A stretch of 43,057 nucleotides of DNA from a virus. The stretch is taken from IMG/VR virus record IMGVR_UViG_3300025767_001696, positions 1 through 43,057 of that record, one strand, 5' to 3'. Below the pieces are notes generated by a model. It had not been told where the DNA came from and did no database searches. It saw only the letters and a program-made list of their open reading frames with translations. Position 1 is the first letter of the stretch, and each line of letters opens with the position of its first letter. The position numbers were made by a program, and so were the translations under genes. Positions 7,158 to 13,825 of the stretch are shown piece by piece.

Positions 7158-7696
7158 ACTGCTTCCTTAAACCATATAGGTGTAGATCTGTTCTTCCACG
7201 TAGCGAAGTCGCTTTTATATCGAGTATAGTATTTACGGTACGCTTGTACAACATCGCTATCTTTACATTCATCAGGCATGGCTTGAGGGAATATAGTCAA
7301 TCCTTTTTCAGGAATATTAACGGGTACACAAGCTAAAGGATCAACAAGCTTCTCACAGGCATGATTCTTATCATACCTCCATCTATATTCAGAGAGTAGT
7401 GCTAGGAAATGGTTATAGAGCCAGTAGTAGTTGGACATACTCTCTCGTAACCATATATTGCAAGGATGCTTATAATGAACTGCTTTATATAGATGAGACT
7501 CACGCCAATCATTTAACTTGTAGTATTGTACTTGTCGCTTTCCAGATACGCTGTCTCGCTTCTCAGGAGTACCATCAAGCATACGGTGACAGGTAGAGAG
7601 CATCTGAGCGCTCTCTACAATCATTTTCACAACATGCTTATCACACATATCGCGAGCTGCGATATACGGATCGCGACTCAAAACAAATATATTCAT
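7154..7696 (-). CDS. Conserved phage protein with CDKHVVKM motif
   Basis: 180 residues. The N-terminus MNIFVLSRDPYIAARDMCDK followed by HVVKMIVESAQML is a pattern I associate with a conserved protein of marine phages whose function is not established. Other invariant-looking parts are HPCNIWLRESMSNYYWLYNH and YRKYY...KSDFATWKNR near the C-terminus. Cys, His and Trp are abundant, but no metal site is certain. It overlaps both neighbours by 4 nt (ATGA), in an operon with a membrane protein and the halogenase. Confidence 0.7.
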   Translation of the reverse strand: MNIFVLSRDPYIAARDMCDKHVVKMIVESAQMLSTCHRMLDGTPEKRDSVSGKRQVQYYKLNDWRESHLYKAVHYKHPCNIWLRESMSNYYWLYNHFLALLSEYRWRYDKNHACEKLVDPLACVPVNIPEKGLTIFPQAMPDECKDSDVVQAYRKYYTRYKSDFATWKNRSTPIWFKEAV

Positions 7697-7917
7697 TCTT
7701 CTTCATCACCTTCCTCAATTTCAAGAGGAACAGAATACCAAATAATTAAAAGGTTAGCAAACGATAATATAGCGCAAACCTTTATCGTTACATCTATGTC
7801 AAATTCAGAAAATATTCCTGTAACAGCCATAAAGGCTTGTAATGGCAATACTATAAAAATAGCATATACAAATCCCCAGAAGAACTCGCTCAAGCTATAG
7901 AATAGAATATTAGTCAT
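7693..7917 (-). CDS. Small integral membrane protein
   Basis: 74 residues with two hydrophobic segments (about 12-35 and 46-63) and an acidic tail EIEEGDEEE. No family recognised. Two-helix topology with a charged end also fits a holin-like protein, but there is no lysis gene beside it. It overlaps the cupin gene by 8 nt and the next gene by 4 nt. Confidence 0.6.
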   Translation of the reverse strand: MTNILFYSLSEFFWGFVYAIFIVLPLQAFMAVTGIFSEFDIDVTIKVCAILSFANLLIIWYSVPLEIEEGDEEE

Positions 7918-8380
7918 CAGCGATAGTTACTGTATATGTATCTGTAATATCAGTAACTGCTGCCGCAGTGTCTGCAGATATTGTTACAGAATATTTTTCA
8001 TCATCGAGATTTATATAACCAACCGTTTCACGTCTAATATCGTTATGACCGAGTTCCGTCCAATATAATTCATAGGCCACACCAGACTCTAAGCATTCAA
8101 ACTGATGGTAGAGGCCTGGTTTAACTTTTGTATACTGTCCTGGTCCGATGATTGTTTCATCAACTAGATCATAGTCCCCTAGATCATAGTCCCTCTGCCA
8201 GACCTTGACTTTTAACCTACCTGTCTCTACAAAAAATCCATTCCACTTATACTCATGCATGTGCTTAGAGCACACACCACCTTCATTCATCTCTATTCGG
8301 TGGAATTCCAGAGCTCCGTTCGCTTCTATCTGCTCCGTCGTTCCCCATATCTTGCCCGCTTTCATCGCTATCTTCCCCAT
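7910..8380 (-). CDS. Cupin-fold protein
   Basis: 156 residues. Cupin motif 1 is CSKHMHEYKWNGFFVETGRL (residues ~37-56), with His residues for the metal, and motif 2 is GQYTKVKPGLYHQFE. A Thr/Asp-rich tail follows. Such single cupins act as sugar epimerases/isomerases or dioxygenases; the exact reaction is not readable. The start may be M6 (8365), which has GGGGAAG upstream. The gene's first 83-98 nt overlap the previous gene in another frame. Confidence 0.7.
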   Translation of the reverse strand: MGKIAMKAGKIWGTTEQIEANGALEFHRIEMNEGGVCSKHMHEYKWNGFFVETGRLKVKVWQRDYDLGDYDLVDETIIGPGQYTKVKPGLYHQFECLESGVAYELYWTELGHNDIRRETVGYINLDDEKYSVTISADTAAAVTDITDTYTVTIADD

Positions 8381-8510
8381 TCATAAATTCTTCAGCCGTA
8401 GAAAATTTTAGATCTTTCTTGCCAAAGATCATATCCCAGTTGTCAGCGTACTTCTTTCCATCTACCTTGCGGTAGTTGCTGCCCTTACCGCCGTGCCATT
8501 TGCCGCTCAT
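8283..8510 (-). CDS. Small conserved phage protein
   Basis: 75 residues. The N-terminal block GKWHGGKGSNYRKVDGKKYA, then DNWDMIFGKK, resembles a short conserved protein of marine T4-like phages (GGKGSxxR...NWDxIFGK). No function is known to me. The last ~32 residues overlap the cupin gene and look like low-quality sequence, so the original protein may have been shorter. ATGA overlap with the DUF2061 gene. Confidence 0.65.
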   Translation of the reverse strand: MSGKWHGGKGSNYRKVDGKKYADNWDMIFGKKDLKFSTAEEFMNGEDSDESGQDMGNDGADRSERSSGIPPNRDE

Positions 8511-8710
8511 GTTATACCATATCCAATGTGTTTATACCAAACCCGTTCATGTATGTAGTACAGTACTGTTTTAGTAATTACTTCAGTACCTCCGATGATA
8601 GCGCCGAGCTCTAAAGAGCCTGTAAACAAAGAAGCAAGCAGAAACGTATCCAACGTTCCTACTACTCTCCATGATAGTGCTTTCGCAACATGTCGTCTTC
8701 TCTCTATCAT
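8507..8710 (-). CDS. DUF2061 membrane protein
   Basis: 67 residues with the family pattern KALSWRVVGTLDTFLLASLF, then ITKTVLYYIHERVWYK. Two membrane segments are predicted. DUF2061 proteins are small bacterial and phage inner-membrane proteins of unknown role. It overlaps the upstream small membrane protein by ATGA. Confidence 0.85.
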   Translation of the reverse strand: MIERRRHVAKALSWRVVGTLDTFLLASLFTGSLELGAIIGGTEVITKTVLYYIHERVWYKHIGYGIT

Positions 8711-8853
8711 TCAGCCATTCCTTTTTTTAGTAATCCCTTCTCATGCAATATATCATAGAGTCTAGACGCTCCTTGTGTCATCCAATAAGACCGCGACAAC
8801 CAGAATCCAGCTAAAGTACCAATACCATAAGCGATAATTATTTCAGCGGACAT
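8707..8853 (-). CDS. Very small membrane protein
   Basis: 48 residues beginning MSAEIIIAYGIGTLAGFWLS: one N-terminal membrane helix, then a basic amphipathic tail (LHEKGLLKKGMAE). The stop overlaps the DUF2061 start (ATGA), and the pair is first after the promoter at 8895-8923. Function unknown. Confidence 0.6.
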   Translation of the reverse strand: MSAEIIIAYGIGTLAGFWLSRSYWMTQGASRLYDILHEKGLLKKGMAE

Positions 8854-8894
8854 ATCGTAAATACCTTTTCATCATCAAATCCTTTATACATATA

Positions 8895-8923
8895 ATTATA
8901 CACTCTTATCTGAGTAAATGCCA
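8895..8923 (-). promoter_or_regulatory. Sigma70-type promoter (weaker -35)
   Basis: Minus strand TGGCAT - 17 bp - TATAAT, in the gap upstream of the small membrane-protein operon. The -10 box is perfect and the -35 box poor. It lies just after the stop of the dioxygenase gene. Confidence 0.5.
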
Positions 8924-8927
8924 GCTC

Positions 8928-9428
8928 TTAGGTGTAGTTTAAATTTAAAACTATTCTCACCTTCTCATCAGTACAGTTCGTACCCGTATGTCTCATTGTC
9001 GCAGGAAATGTTACTATTCTATTGGCGACAGATTCTATTGCTGTTCCATCTTCGAACTTAGTTAATCCATTGTTCGTATTGATATAAAGAATAGATGTAT
9101 AGAGTTCACGTTGATGCGCACATTCGAAATTACCGACGTCTATATGATACGGATATGTATCCATTACCTGGCTTCTAGGATTAATATTAGCTTTAACTTT
9201 AACCAACTCATAAGGTCTGATTATGTTTAGAATAGGATTTAGAATATCCATAAACGGACTAAAAGCGCCGTGTCCGGCGAGAAAGAACATATGGAAGAAT
9301 TGAAAGTAGCCGTCACCAGCTGCAACTACAGAGTCACTGTACTTCCAATCAAAATCCTGACCCATGATTATGCTTTGAAGCGTATTAAACTCCTCCCAGG
9401 GTAGGAAGTTGTCAGTTACTTGAATCAT
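8928..9428 (-). CDS. 2-oxoglutarate/Fe(II)-dependent oxygenase
   Basis: The GTG at 9437 is possible, but ATG 9428 has a better spaced GAGTGG and gives 166 residues. YHID supplies the HxD iron ligands, MRHTGTN the distal His, and KVRIVLNLNY the Arg that holds 2-oxoglutarate. This is the prolyl-4-hydroxylase-like fold common in cyanophages and other marine phages. Substrate unknown; candidates are proteins, nucleic acid bases or sugars. One of five such enzymes in the window. Confidence 0.8.
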   Translation of the reverse strand: MIQVTDNFLPWEEFNTLQSIIMGQDFDWKYSDSVVAAGDGYFQFFHMFFLAGHGAFSPFMDILNPILNIIRPYELVKVKANINPRSQVMDTYPYHIDVGNFECAHQRELYTSILYINTNNGLTKFEDGTAIESVANRIVTFPATMRHTGTNCTDEKVRIVLNLNYT

Positions 9429-9494
9429 CGAAGCCACTCTTAATTTAGAATATCTTAATTATATATTCCCCCACCCTCTAAAACCACGGCTTTT

Positions 9495-10073
9495 TCATTC
9501 GCCGCCGAACCGATTTTCCAGTCGTAAGTATCGCTCCTTCCAGGCTTCATACTCCAGAGGTTTCCTTATCTTAGAAATCTTCAGCCCTTTTTCCTTAAAC
9601 AAACTCTTAAGCGACGTCGAGACCTCTCTGCCGAGAAACCGCGAACATAACTTAAGAAGCATAATACGAAAGCCGCGGCCATGATTCATGTATCCCGCCA
9701 CATGGGCTAACTCATGCAGTGCCACATACTTAGACGCTCCTGACGGAGAGAACCGTATAGAGTATCTGTCAGCCACAGCGTTTACTCGGCGACCTCCTCC
9801 CATATCTTTCATCCATTCAATACGAGGTGTAGTATAACCGCTCCAGAACTTAGACTTACAGATACGTTGTACATATTTCTCAGTATCTTTCCGCGACATC
9901 ACTGCATTGATCTGAGGGTAGAGCTTCTCCAGTTTCCATTCACACTGATAAGTTTTATTCTTCTCAGAGTCTTTCATATGATAAGAAGAACCATCATTGT
10001 GAGCCGTAGCCTTATTACGGTGTTTAATCAGATAGAGCTGATACTTCTCTTCTAATCGTATTTCCTCTCTCAT
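9495..10073 (-). CDS. SprT-like zinc metallopeptidase
   Basis: 192 residues. KYVALHELAHVAGYMNHGRG holds the HExxH zinc motif followed by a GYxxHGxxF-type segment, as in SprT/Spartan-like domains where the third ligand is a His near HGRGFR. The N-terminal third is basic. SprT domains cleave DNA-bound proteins in Spartan; phage versions are uncharacterised. ATGA overlap with the upstream small gene. Confidence 0.72.
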   Translation of the reverse strand: MREEIRLEEKYQLYLIKHRNKATAHNDGSSYHMKDSEKNKTYQCEWKLEKLYPQINAVMSRKDTEKYVQRICKSKFWSGYTTPRIEWMKDMGGGRRVNAVADRYSIRFSPSGASKYVALHELAHVAGYMNHGRGFRIMLLKLCSRFLGREVSTSLKSLFKEKGLKISKIRKPLEYEAWKERYLRLENRFGGE

Positions 10074-10231
10074 TTCAGCACCTCACAGATAACGTAGCCA
10101 GTATTGTTATTCACTATACGGAAAGGCTCAAAGCGCTTTTGTCCGGCGTAGATAGCCTCTGGCAGCGTATTGAATGTGTTGATAAGCTTGTACTGTAGAT
10201 CAACCAGTTGAAACTTACGAGTAGTATCCAT
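10070..10231 (-). CDS. Small hypothetical protein
   Basis: 53 residues starting MDTTRKFQLVDLQYKLINTF. It looks like a small alpha/beta domain and ends ...GYVICEVLK. AAAGGA lies 5-10 nt before the ATG, and its stop overlaps the peptidase start (ATGA), so it is probably translated. No family recognised. Confidence 0.6.
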   Translation of the reverse strand: MDTTRKFQLVDLQYKLINTFNTLPEAIYAGQKRFEPFRIVNNNTGYVICEVLK

Positions 10232-10411
10232 GGGGGTCCTTTTTTAGTATTTTGCGCGCGAGAAATTTTCTATAGAGCAGGGAAACACATTGGGATAGCT
10301 CTTTTGTATTATACCCATGTACATGAACCTGATATAAGAACTTTTTTTATACCGGGTTCTTCTGAGGCTTTACACCGCCTCCTTGTAACTGCTAGCACAT
10401 AGCTTGGCTTC
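10232..10411. other. Gap of about 180 bp with possible promoter
   Basis: No convincing gene. On the minus strand GGGTATAATAC (around 10305) could be a -10 box for the peptidase unit, but no good -35 is found 17 bp upstream. AAGAAC...GTTCTT (around 10328-10352) can form a 6-bp hairpin around a run of A. Confidence 0.35.
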
Positions 10412-10507
10412 TTATCCAAACACCACAGCTAGTACGATGAGCATCAAAGGAAGAGCAAACACCATTGCGCCCATATAAGTTCCTAACTTGTCTCTGTCTA
10501 TATTCAT
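10412..10507 (-). CDS. 31-residue membrane peptide
   Basis: MNIDRDKLGTYMGAMVFALP then LMLIVLAVVFG: a short polar N-terminus and one membrane helix. Its ATG overlaps the stop of the preceding 37-residue gene (TAATG), so it is probably translated by coupling. Function unknown. Confidence 0.5.
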   Translation of the reverse strand: MNIDRDKLGTYMGAMVFALPLMLIVLAVVFG

Positions 10508-10620
10508 TATTGTAGGCCTAGACCAAATACTATTCCAAGGCTGAGTCCTACTGCTATGCATATACCTATGTTGTATGTGAGTAGCAGTGCTTGCATCTTA
10601 ATACGTTCTACTGTAGTCAT
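10507..10620 (-). CDS. 37-residue membrane peptide
   Basis: MTTVERIKMQALLLTYNIGI followed by a Gly-rich hydrophobic helix ending FGLGLQ. ATG overlaps the stop of the 168-residue gene by one base (TAATG). The tandem pair of tiny membrane genes matches another pair at 14295-14488. Confidence 0.5.
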   Translation of the reverse strand: MTTVERIKMQALLLTYNIGICIAVGLSLGIVFGLGLQ

Positions 10621-11126
10621 TATAGGCCTCTCGCTTTCTTGAAGTTGTAGATGTAAACGCCAGCGTTGGCTTTGGTGACGTTCAGAGTATCTACGATAAG
10701 GTTGATAATAGTCTTACGATCTTCTAGGCCTACTCGCTCAATCATCTCAGCGACTAGCTCTTTCTTAGTCAGCGTCTTAGCTTTAGCTTGCTCGATGATC
10801 TCTTCGCCTATCTCAGCGAGGTCATCATCGTTGTGCAGCTTATCGAAGCCGAATCCTGCTACTTCATACCACTCACCTTCTACCAGCATACGATCGCGAA
10901 CTGATGTTGAACGGTGGCCCATTCCATTTACCAGAGGAGCGATGTCTGTAACGTTCTCACGCCAGTCAGTGTTATTCGCGATGTCGTCACGTGACCATGA
11001 ACCGTTGATGTTGTTAGTCCAGCGATACGCATACTCTAATGCTTCCATCACATCAGTACCAGGTGCGTGAACTGTGGCCATACGATCGAATCTGTCATCT
11101 TCTTTGTGAAATACTGCTATTCTCAT
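10620..11126 (-). CDS. Hypothetical early protein with C-terminal helical domain
   Basis: 168 residues. The N-terminal half is acidic and Asn/Trp-containing. The C-terminal region (about 110-168: KTLTKKELVAEMIERVGLED, then VTKANAGVYIYNFKKARG) resembles a small helical module that recurs at the C-terminus of T4-like marine phage proteins. It may bind nucleic acid, but this is a guess. It is the first gene after the promoter at 11161-11189. Confidence 0.65.
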   Translation of the reverse strand: MRIAVFHKEDDRFDRMATVHAPGTDVMEALEYAYRWTNNINGSWSRDDIANNTDWRENVTDIAPLVNGMGHRSTSVRDRMLVEGEWYEVAGFGFDKLHNDDDLAEIGEEIIEQAKAKTLTKKELVAEMIERVGLEDRKTIINLIVDTLNVTKANAGVYIYNFKKARGL

Positions 11127-11160
11127 TTTCTCTATCTCCGTTTCTTCTCTAAGTGTTTAT

Positions 11161-11189
11161 ATTATGGCTTATCGCATTCATAAGATCAA
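11161..11189 (-). promoter_or_regulatory. Sigma70-type early promoter
   Basis: Minus strand TTGATC - 17 bp - CATAAT, spacer TTATGAATGCGATAAGC. A dispersed-motif copy (11198-11220) lies 8 nt upstream of the -35 box. Drives 10620-11126 and the tiny genes after it. Confidence 0.75.
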
Positions 11190-11197
11190 CTTTTTAA

Positions 11198-11292
11198 GTC
11201 CTTAGAGATCAATGAGTTACAATTATTTTACCCAAAAATATAACCCATTGAAATCATTGGACTTTTTTATCTAATGAAATCAATGGGTTATA
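11198..11292. repeat. Three copies of the dispersed 23-bp motif (locus 2)
   Basis: Copies at 11198-11220 (direct), 11239-11261 (inverted) and 11270-11292 (direct). The order, spacing and flanking AATTATTTT after the first copy match locus 1 at 5019-5112, so the two about 95-bp modules share ancestry. Confidence 0.8.
11233..11292 (-). terminator. Intrinsic terminator from inverted repeat-motif copies
   Basis: Minus-strand arms ATAACCCATTGATTTCATTA and the near-complement CCAATGATTTCAATGGGTTA pair over about 22 bp with three mismatches around a short A-rich loop. TATATTTTT follows. It ends the unit holding the winged-helix gene and precedes the promoter at 11161-11189. Confidence 0.6.
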
Positions 11293-11361
11293 GAAAAGTA
11301 GGGGCCCGCTCACCTGTCTAAGGAGATTGAGGAGGAGATAGACAGGGAGCGAGCGTAACTT

Positions 11362-11613
11362 TTAGCCGCGGAGTGCAGCGATACCAGCAGCAACTACTGC
11401 CTTAGTAGGAGTACCTACGCGGTAGAACGTTGAAGTACGACCTTTAGAGTCAGTACGCTTGTTAGCATACACGGCGTAACCAGCAGAGCGAAGATCGCTT
11501 ACACGAGCCGCTACAGTAGCGGCAGATGAACCGAACCAAGCACCCATTTGCTTAGCAGTAGCCTGACGGCCTTCAGTTACGAGAGTGTTAAAAACTTTTG
11601 AATAAAGCGACAT
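11362..11613 (-). CDS. Winged helix-turn-helix DNA-binding protein
   Basis: 83 residues. ATAKQMGAWFGSSAATVAAR followed by VSDLRSAGYAVYANKRTD forms a helix-turn-helix with a wing, in the layout seen in small phage wHTH proteins (recognition helix AATVAARVSDLRSAG). It probably binds DNA as a dimer and could act on the nearby promoter-linked repeats, although this is speculative. The leader AAGGAAATATATTATGTC is identical over 18 nt to that of the DUF932 gene. It ends the unit begun at the 12146-12174 promoter. Confidence 0.75.
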   Translation of the reverse strand: MSLYSKVFNTLVTEGRQATAKQMGAWFGSSAATVAARVSDLRSAGYAVYANKRTDSKGRTSTFYRVGTPTKAVVAAGIAALRG

Positions 11614-11624
11614 AATATATTTCC

Positions 11625-11909
11625 TTAATTAAATTTAACCATTGTTGGTTTTACACAATTGCATTTCAAATAACCAGAATTGGTTATCCTTAATCCTTGG
11701 CGTTGGGCGTCTATCCCAGCTAGTTCCATTAGCTTTCCAAGTTTGTCGACCACACGATCATTATCTGATACGTTGAATGTGACAATTCTTTCTTCATCGC
11801 GACCATTGCGGTTGCGATAGTCTGTCCAGGAGCTCAGAATAGAGGTCCCAGTCGCGCGAGCAGCAGTACGTACTAGCTCACGAAATGTGTACGTATAGAG
11901 CTCGCTCAT
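11625..11909 (-). CDS. Small hypothetical protein
   Basis: 94 residues. It begins MSELYTYTFRELVRTAARAT and ends with LKCNCVKPTMVKFN, including a CxC. Its start overlaps the preceding stop (TAATGAGC). No recognised family. It lies between two small early genes, in the unit that ends with the winged-helix protein. Confidence 0.6.
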   Translation of the reverse strand: MSELYTYTFRELVRTAARATGTSILSSWTDYRNRNGRDEERIVTFNVSDNDRVVDKLGKLMELAGIDAQRQGLRITNSGYLKCNCVKPTMVKFN

Positions 11910-12115
11910 TACGCAGCCTTCTCAGCCAGTGCTCGAAGCTTGATATGCGACACGATACGAGATTCTACACGCGCTTTAAGCTCTGGTATCTCGTACATCG
12001 CGTTAGCAACAAAGCTCTCGAGATAACCAAACTTGTAGTGAATATCACTATCACCTAGCATGACCTTCACCAAAGCTTCGTTTTCGATCACTGCATCATT
12101 AAAATTCTTTGTCAT
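11909..12115 (-). CDS. Small helical hypothetical protein
   Basis: 68 residues, acidic in the centre and helical throughout (YLESFVANAMYEIPELKARV). GAGGA lies 8 nt before the ATG, and the promoter at 12146-12174 is immediately upstream. First gene of a three-gene unit (this, 11625, 11362). Confidence 0.6.
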   Translation of the reverse strand: MTKNFNDAVIENEALVKVMLGDSDIHYKFGYLESFVANAMYEIPELKARVESRIVSHIKLRALAEKAA

Positions 12116-12145
12116 AATTATTTCCTCAATCTCAAATTATACTAT

Positions 12146-12174
12146 ATTATGGCTGCTCTCAGTCAGAATGGCAA
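12146..12174 (-). promoter_or_regulatory. Sigma70-type early promoter
   Basis: Minus strand TTGCCA - 17 bp - CATAAT, spacer TTCTGACTGAGAGCAGC. Nearly the same as the promoter at 12452-12480. It starts 4 nt beyond the stop of 12178-12420. Drives 12115 down to 11362. Confidence 0.7.
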
Positions 12175-12177
12175 CTA

Positions 12178-12420
12178 CTAAATTGCCTCACGCTGTTCAG
12201 GAGTCAATGCTTCCCATGCTTCCCAACCACCAGCACGTGCTATCTGGGCACGTGGGTCCGGATTAGTCTCCATGGCCAGAGCACTTAGATGGTCTCTGAG
12301 CTCATCGATGGCCTGCATCACTATGCCGGCATGCTTGGCTTCCTCGCAAACAGCCATCAGCTTCTTGTACGATGCTGCAACGTCGTTAACCAGGTTCATC
12401 TCAATCTTCTTAGCAATCAT
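12178..12420 (-). CDS. Small helical hypothetical protein
   Basis: 80 residues. Helical sequence (VAASYKKLMAVCEEAKHAGI) ends with GGWEAWEALTPEQREAI. AAGGAG precedes the ATG with ideal spacing, and the gene has its own promoter 32 nt upstream and another directly after its stop, so it is probably a single-gene unit. Not recognised. Confidence 0.65.
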   Translation of the reverse strand: MIAKKIEMNLVNDVAASYKKLMAVCEEAKHAGIVMQAIDELRDHLSALAMETNPDPRAQIARAGGWEAWEALTPEQREAI

Positions 12421-12451
12421 AATATTCTCCTTAATCTCATATTATGTACAT

Positions 12452-12480
12452 ATTATGGCTCACCTCAGTCAGAATGGCAA
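12452..12480 (-). promoter_or_regulatory. Sigma70-type early promoter
   Basis: Minus strand TTGCCA - 17 bp - CATAAT, spacer TTCTGACTGAGGTGAGC, followed by a second CATAATAT after 3 nt. A dispersed-motif copy lies 8 nt upstream of the -35 box. Drives 12178-12420. Confidence 0.75.
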
Positions 12481-12488
12481 CTTTATAA

Positions 12489-12511
12489 GTCCTTGGAGAT
12501 CAATAGGTTAC
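12489..12511. repeat. Dispersed 23-bp motif, single clear copy (locus 3)
   Basis: gtccttggagatcaataggt then tac in the plus direction. A degenerate inverted partner (attgtaactgcttgaattca) follows at about 12528-12547, but the pair lacks a T-run and does not look like a terminator. Confidence 0.65.
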
Positions 12512-12746
12512 AAATTAATTTAAAATAATTGTAACTGCTTGAATTCATTAGCCCTTTATCTCCTTAGTTCTCAAGAGGTTACAGAAGAAGGTACTGTCTA
12601 CGTATGGCTAGGCGGGGATCATTGGAGAGACCGTAGGAGACACAGGCAGGCTTTGGAGCTCGGCTGGGAATGCGCAGGAAAGCCAACATCTTCCCAATAC
12701 GTTTCTCCAATGACCAATAAGTACAGTTAATTAGTAATGACTATCG
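12512..12746. other. Intergenic stretch of about 235 bp with inverted repeats; possible structured RNA
   Basis: No convincing gene on either strand. cattggaga (12620-12628) and tctccaatg (12704-12712) are perfect 9-bp complements enclosing about 75 nt, inside which ggcttt and aaagcc form a further stem. The segment 12600-12715 is visibly richer in G+C than its flanks. A 63-codon plus-strand ORF covers it, but it has no good ribosome site and odd composition. The segment could be a small RNA, a leader or decayed sequence. Confidence 0.35.
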
Positions 12747-12932
12747 TTACTCATCGAAACAAAGCTTATTCTCTACTACTTCTCTCATATAACGACCTTG
12801 TTCTTCACACTCTTCTTCTATGATCTCCATAACCGTATCGATAACCGTATAGACTAACTCTTTAGAATACTCATCTATATCGCTGGTATGTTCTTTGGAT
12901 TGTTCTATCATTTGTTTGACTATCTTATTCAT
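12747..12932 (-). CDS. Small acidic helical protein
   Basis: From ATG 12932 (GAGAG upstream) the product is 61 residues. A longer frame from 12974 overlaps the Fe-S carrier gene and is less likely. The product MNKIVKQMIEQSKEHTSDID and following sequence is helical and acidic, with Cys in ECEEQGRY and NKLCFDE. Similar short MNxxIxxLAEQ-type proteins occur in many marine phages; function unknown. Last gene of the unit starting upstream at the IscA-like gene or further. Confidence 0.6.
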   Translation of the reverse strand: MNKIVKQMIEQSKEHTSDIDEYSKELVYTVIDTVMEIIEEECEEQGRYMREVVENKLCFDE

Positions 12933-12943
12933 TGATAGGCTCT

Positions 12944-13279
12944 CTATACTGTAAAGGATACTCCGCATCCACACGTCCCTACTGCATTAGGATTGGTTAT
13001 CTGAAACTGGCTACCCATGATGTCCTTCTTATAGTCTACTGTGCTTCCTACGATATAACTATACGATAGACTATCTACTGCCATCATTTCCTCTATGACC
13101 GTATCGTCCTCTTGTACAGTGTCTATCTTAAAGCCATATTGAAAGCCAGAGCATCCTCCTCCTTCTACATAGACTCTTACTACCTTACCTAGTCCTGCTA
13201 TTAATATTAACGATAGACACTTCTCTCTTGCGTTATCAGTTAATGTAAAGGCCTGGGGAGTGTAACTGTTAACCAACAT
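12944..13279 (-). CDS. A-type iron-sulfur cluster carrier (IscA/ErpA/HesB family)
   Basis: 111 residues, the full family length. VYVEGGGCSGFQYGF (residues ~37-51) carries the first Cys, and GTCGCGVSFTV at the C-terminus the CxC pair. Together these form the three-Cys Fe-S site. LTDNAREKCLSLI is the usual N-terminal helix. A-type carriers deliver [4Fe-4S] or [2Fe-2S] clusters to apo-enzymes. In this phage the client is unknown. The gene overlaps the preceding stop by 11 nt. Confidence 0.88.
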   Translation of the reverse strand: MLVNSYTPQAFTLTDNAREKCLSLILIAGLGKVVRVYVEGGGCSGFQYGFKIDTVQEDDTVIEEMMAVDSLSYSYIVGSTVDYKKDIMGSQFQITNPNAVGTCGCGVSFTV

Positions 13280-13571
13280 GATACTCTATGCCTTCTTCGT
13301 CACCATCTGGATTAAGCTCTGTCAGATCCTTCTGTATCTGTTTGTAGTCTTTTTCATCTTCGGTGGTGGTGTCTTCATTCTGGTCATTCATCCACGTTCT
13401 CCCCTGCTTGTCTTCCATAATGTCTATGGTGACCATGTCGTTCTGGATGAGTTGTATCTCTTCTGTCAGATCATTATACTCTTTCGAGTCTTCATTGAGC
13501 TTATCGCGTTCTTCTATTAGATCTTCTAATACGCTTAATGATCTTCCTCTTAGTCTGGATGTCTTACTCAT
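13269..13571 (-). CDS. Acidic coiled-coil hypothetical protein
   Basis: The start at ATG 13571 follows AGAGGAT and gives 100 residues; the ATG at 13595 has no ribosome site. After a basic start (MSKTSRLRGRSLS) a Glu/Asp-rich coiled-coil region follows (LEDLIEERDKLNEDSKEYND), then a very acidic tail. No family recognised. Confidence 0.6.
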   Translation of the reverse strand: MSKTSRLRGRSLSVLEDLIEERDKLNEDSKEYNDLTEEIQLIQNDMVTIDIMEDKQGRTWMNDQNEDTTTEDEKDYKQIQKDLTELNPDGDEEGIEYHVG

Positions 13572-13594
13572 TTGATATCCTCTGGCATTATGCA

Positions 13595-13825
13595 TTATTT
13601 ACATACCGAATGATGGGCTAAGGCGTATGAGCCACCTAGAAGGACTCCTGCTCCTAATCCTATTGGAGTACTGGCACTCGCTATTCCTAATGATATTCCA
13701 GCCAATCCTCCTATGGCTAATCCATCTGCCGTTGGATTGGTTCCACACTGCTGATAGGTCTCGTTTCTGTATGGACTAAGCGAGCAGCTGGTCATGATAA
13801 TGGATAGCAGCAGTATTCTTTTCAT
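13595..13825 (-). CDS. Small lipoprotein with glycine-zipper helix
   Basis: 76 residues. The N-terminus MKRILLLSIIMTSCSLS has a signal with lipobox-like MTSC, so Cys14 is probably lipidated. Residues ~34-68 form a Gly/Ala-rich membrane helix (GGLAGISLGIASASTPIGLG) of glycine-zipper type. It is likely an envelope protein. Roles in superinfection exclusion or lysis are possible but untested. ATG overlaps the preceding stop (TAATG). Confidence 0.65.
   Translation of the reverse strand: MKRILLLSIIMTSCSLSPYRNETYQQCGTNPTADGLAIGGLAGISLGIASASTPIGLGAGVLLGGSYALAHHSVCK

Noticed and set aside
10666-11070. 134-codon plus-strand ORF
   Set aside because: Shadow of the 168-residue minus-strand gene; Ser/Arg-rich antisense composition.
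12539-12730. 63-codon plus-strand ORF
   Set aside because: No ribosome site, unusual composition, and it lies over a segment with strong inverted repeats; treated as possible RNA instead.
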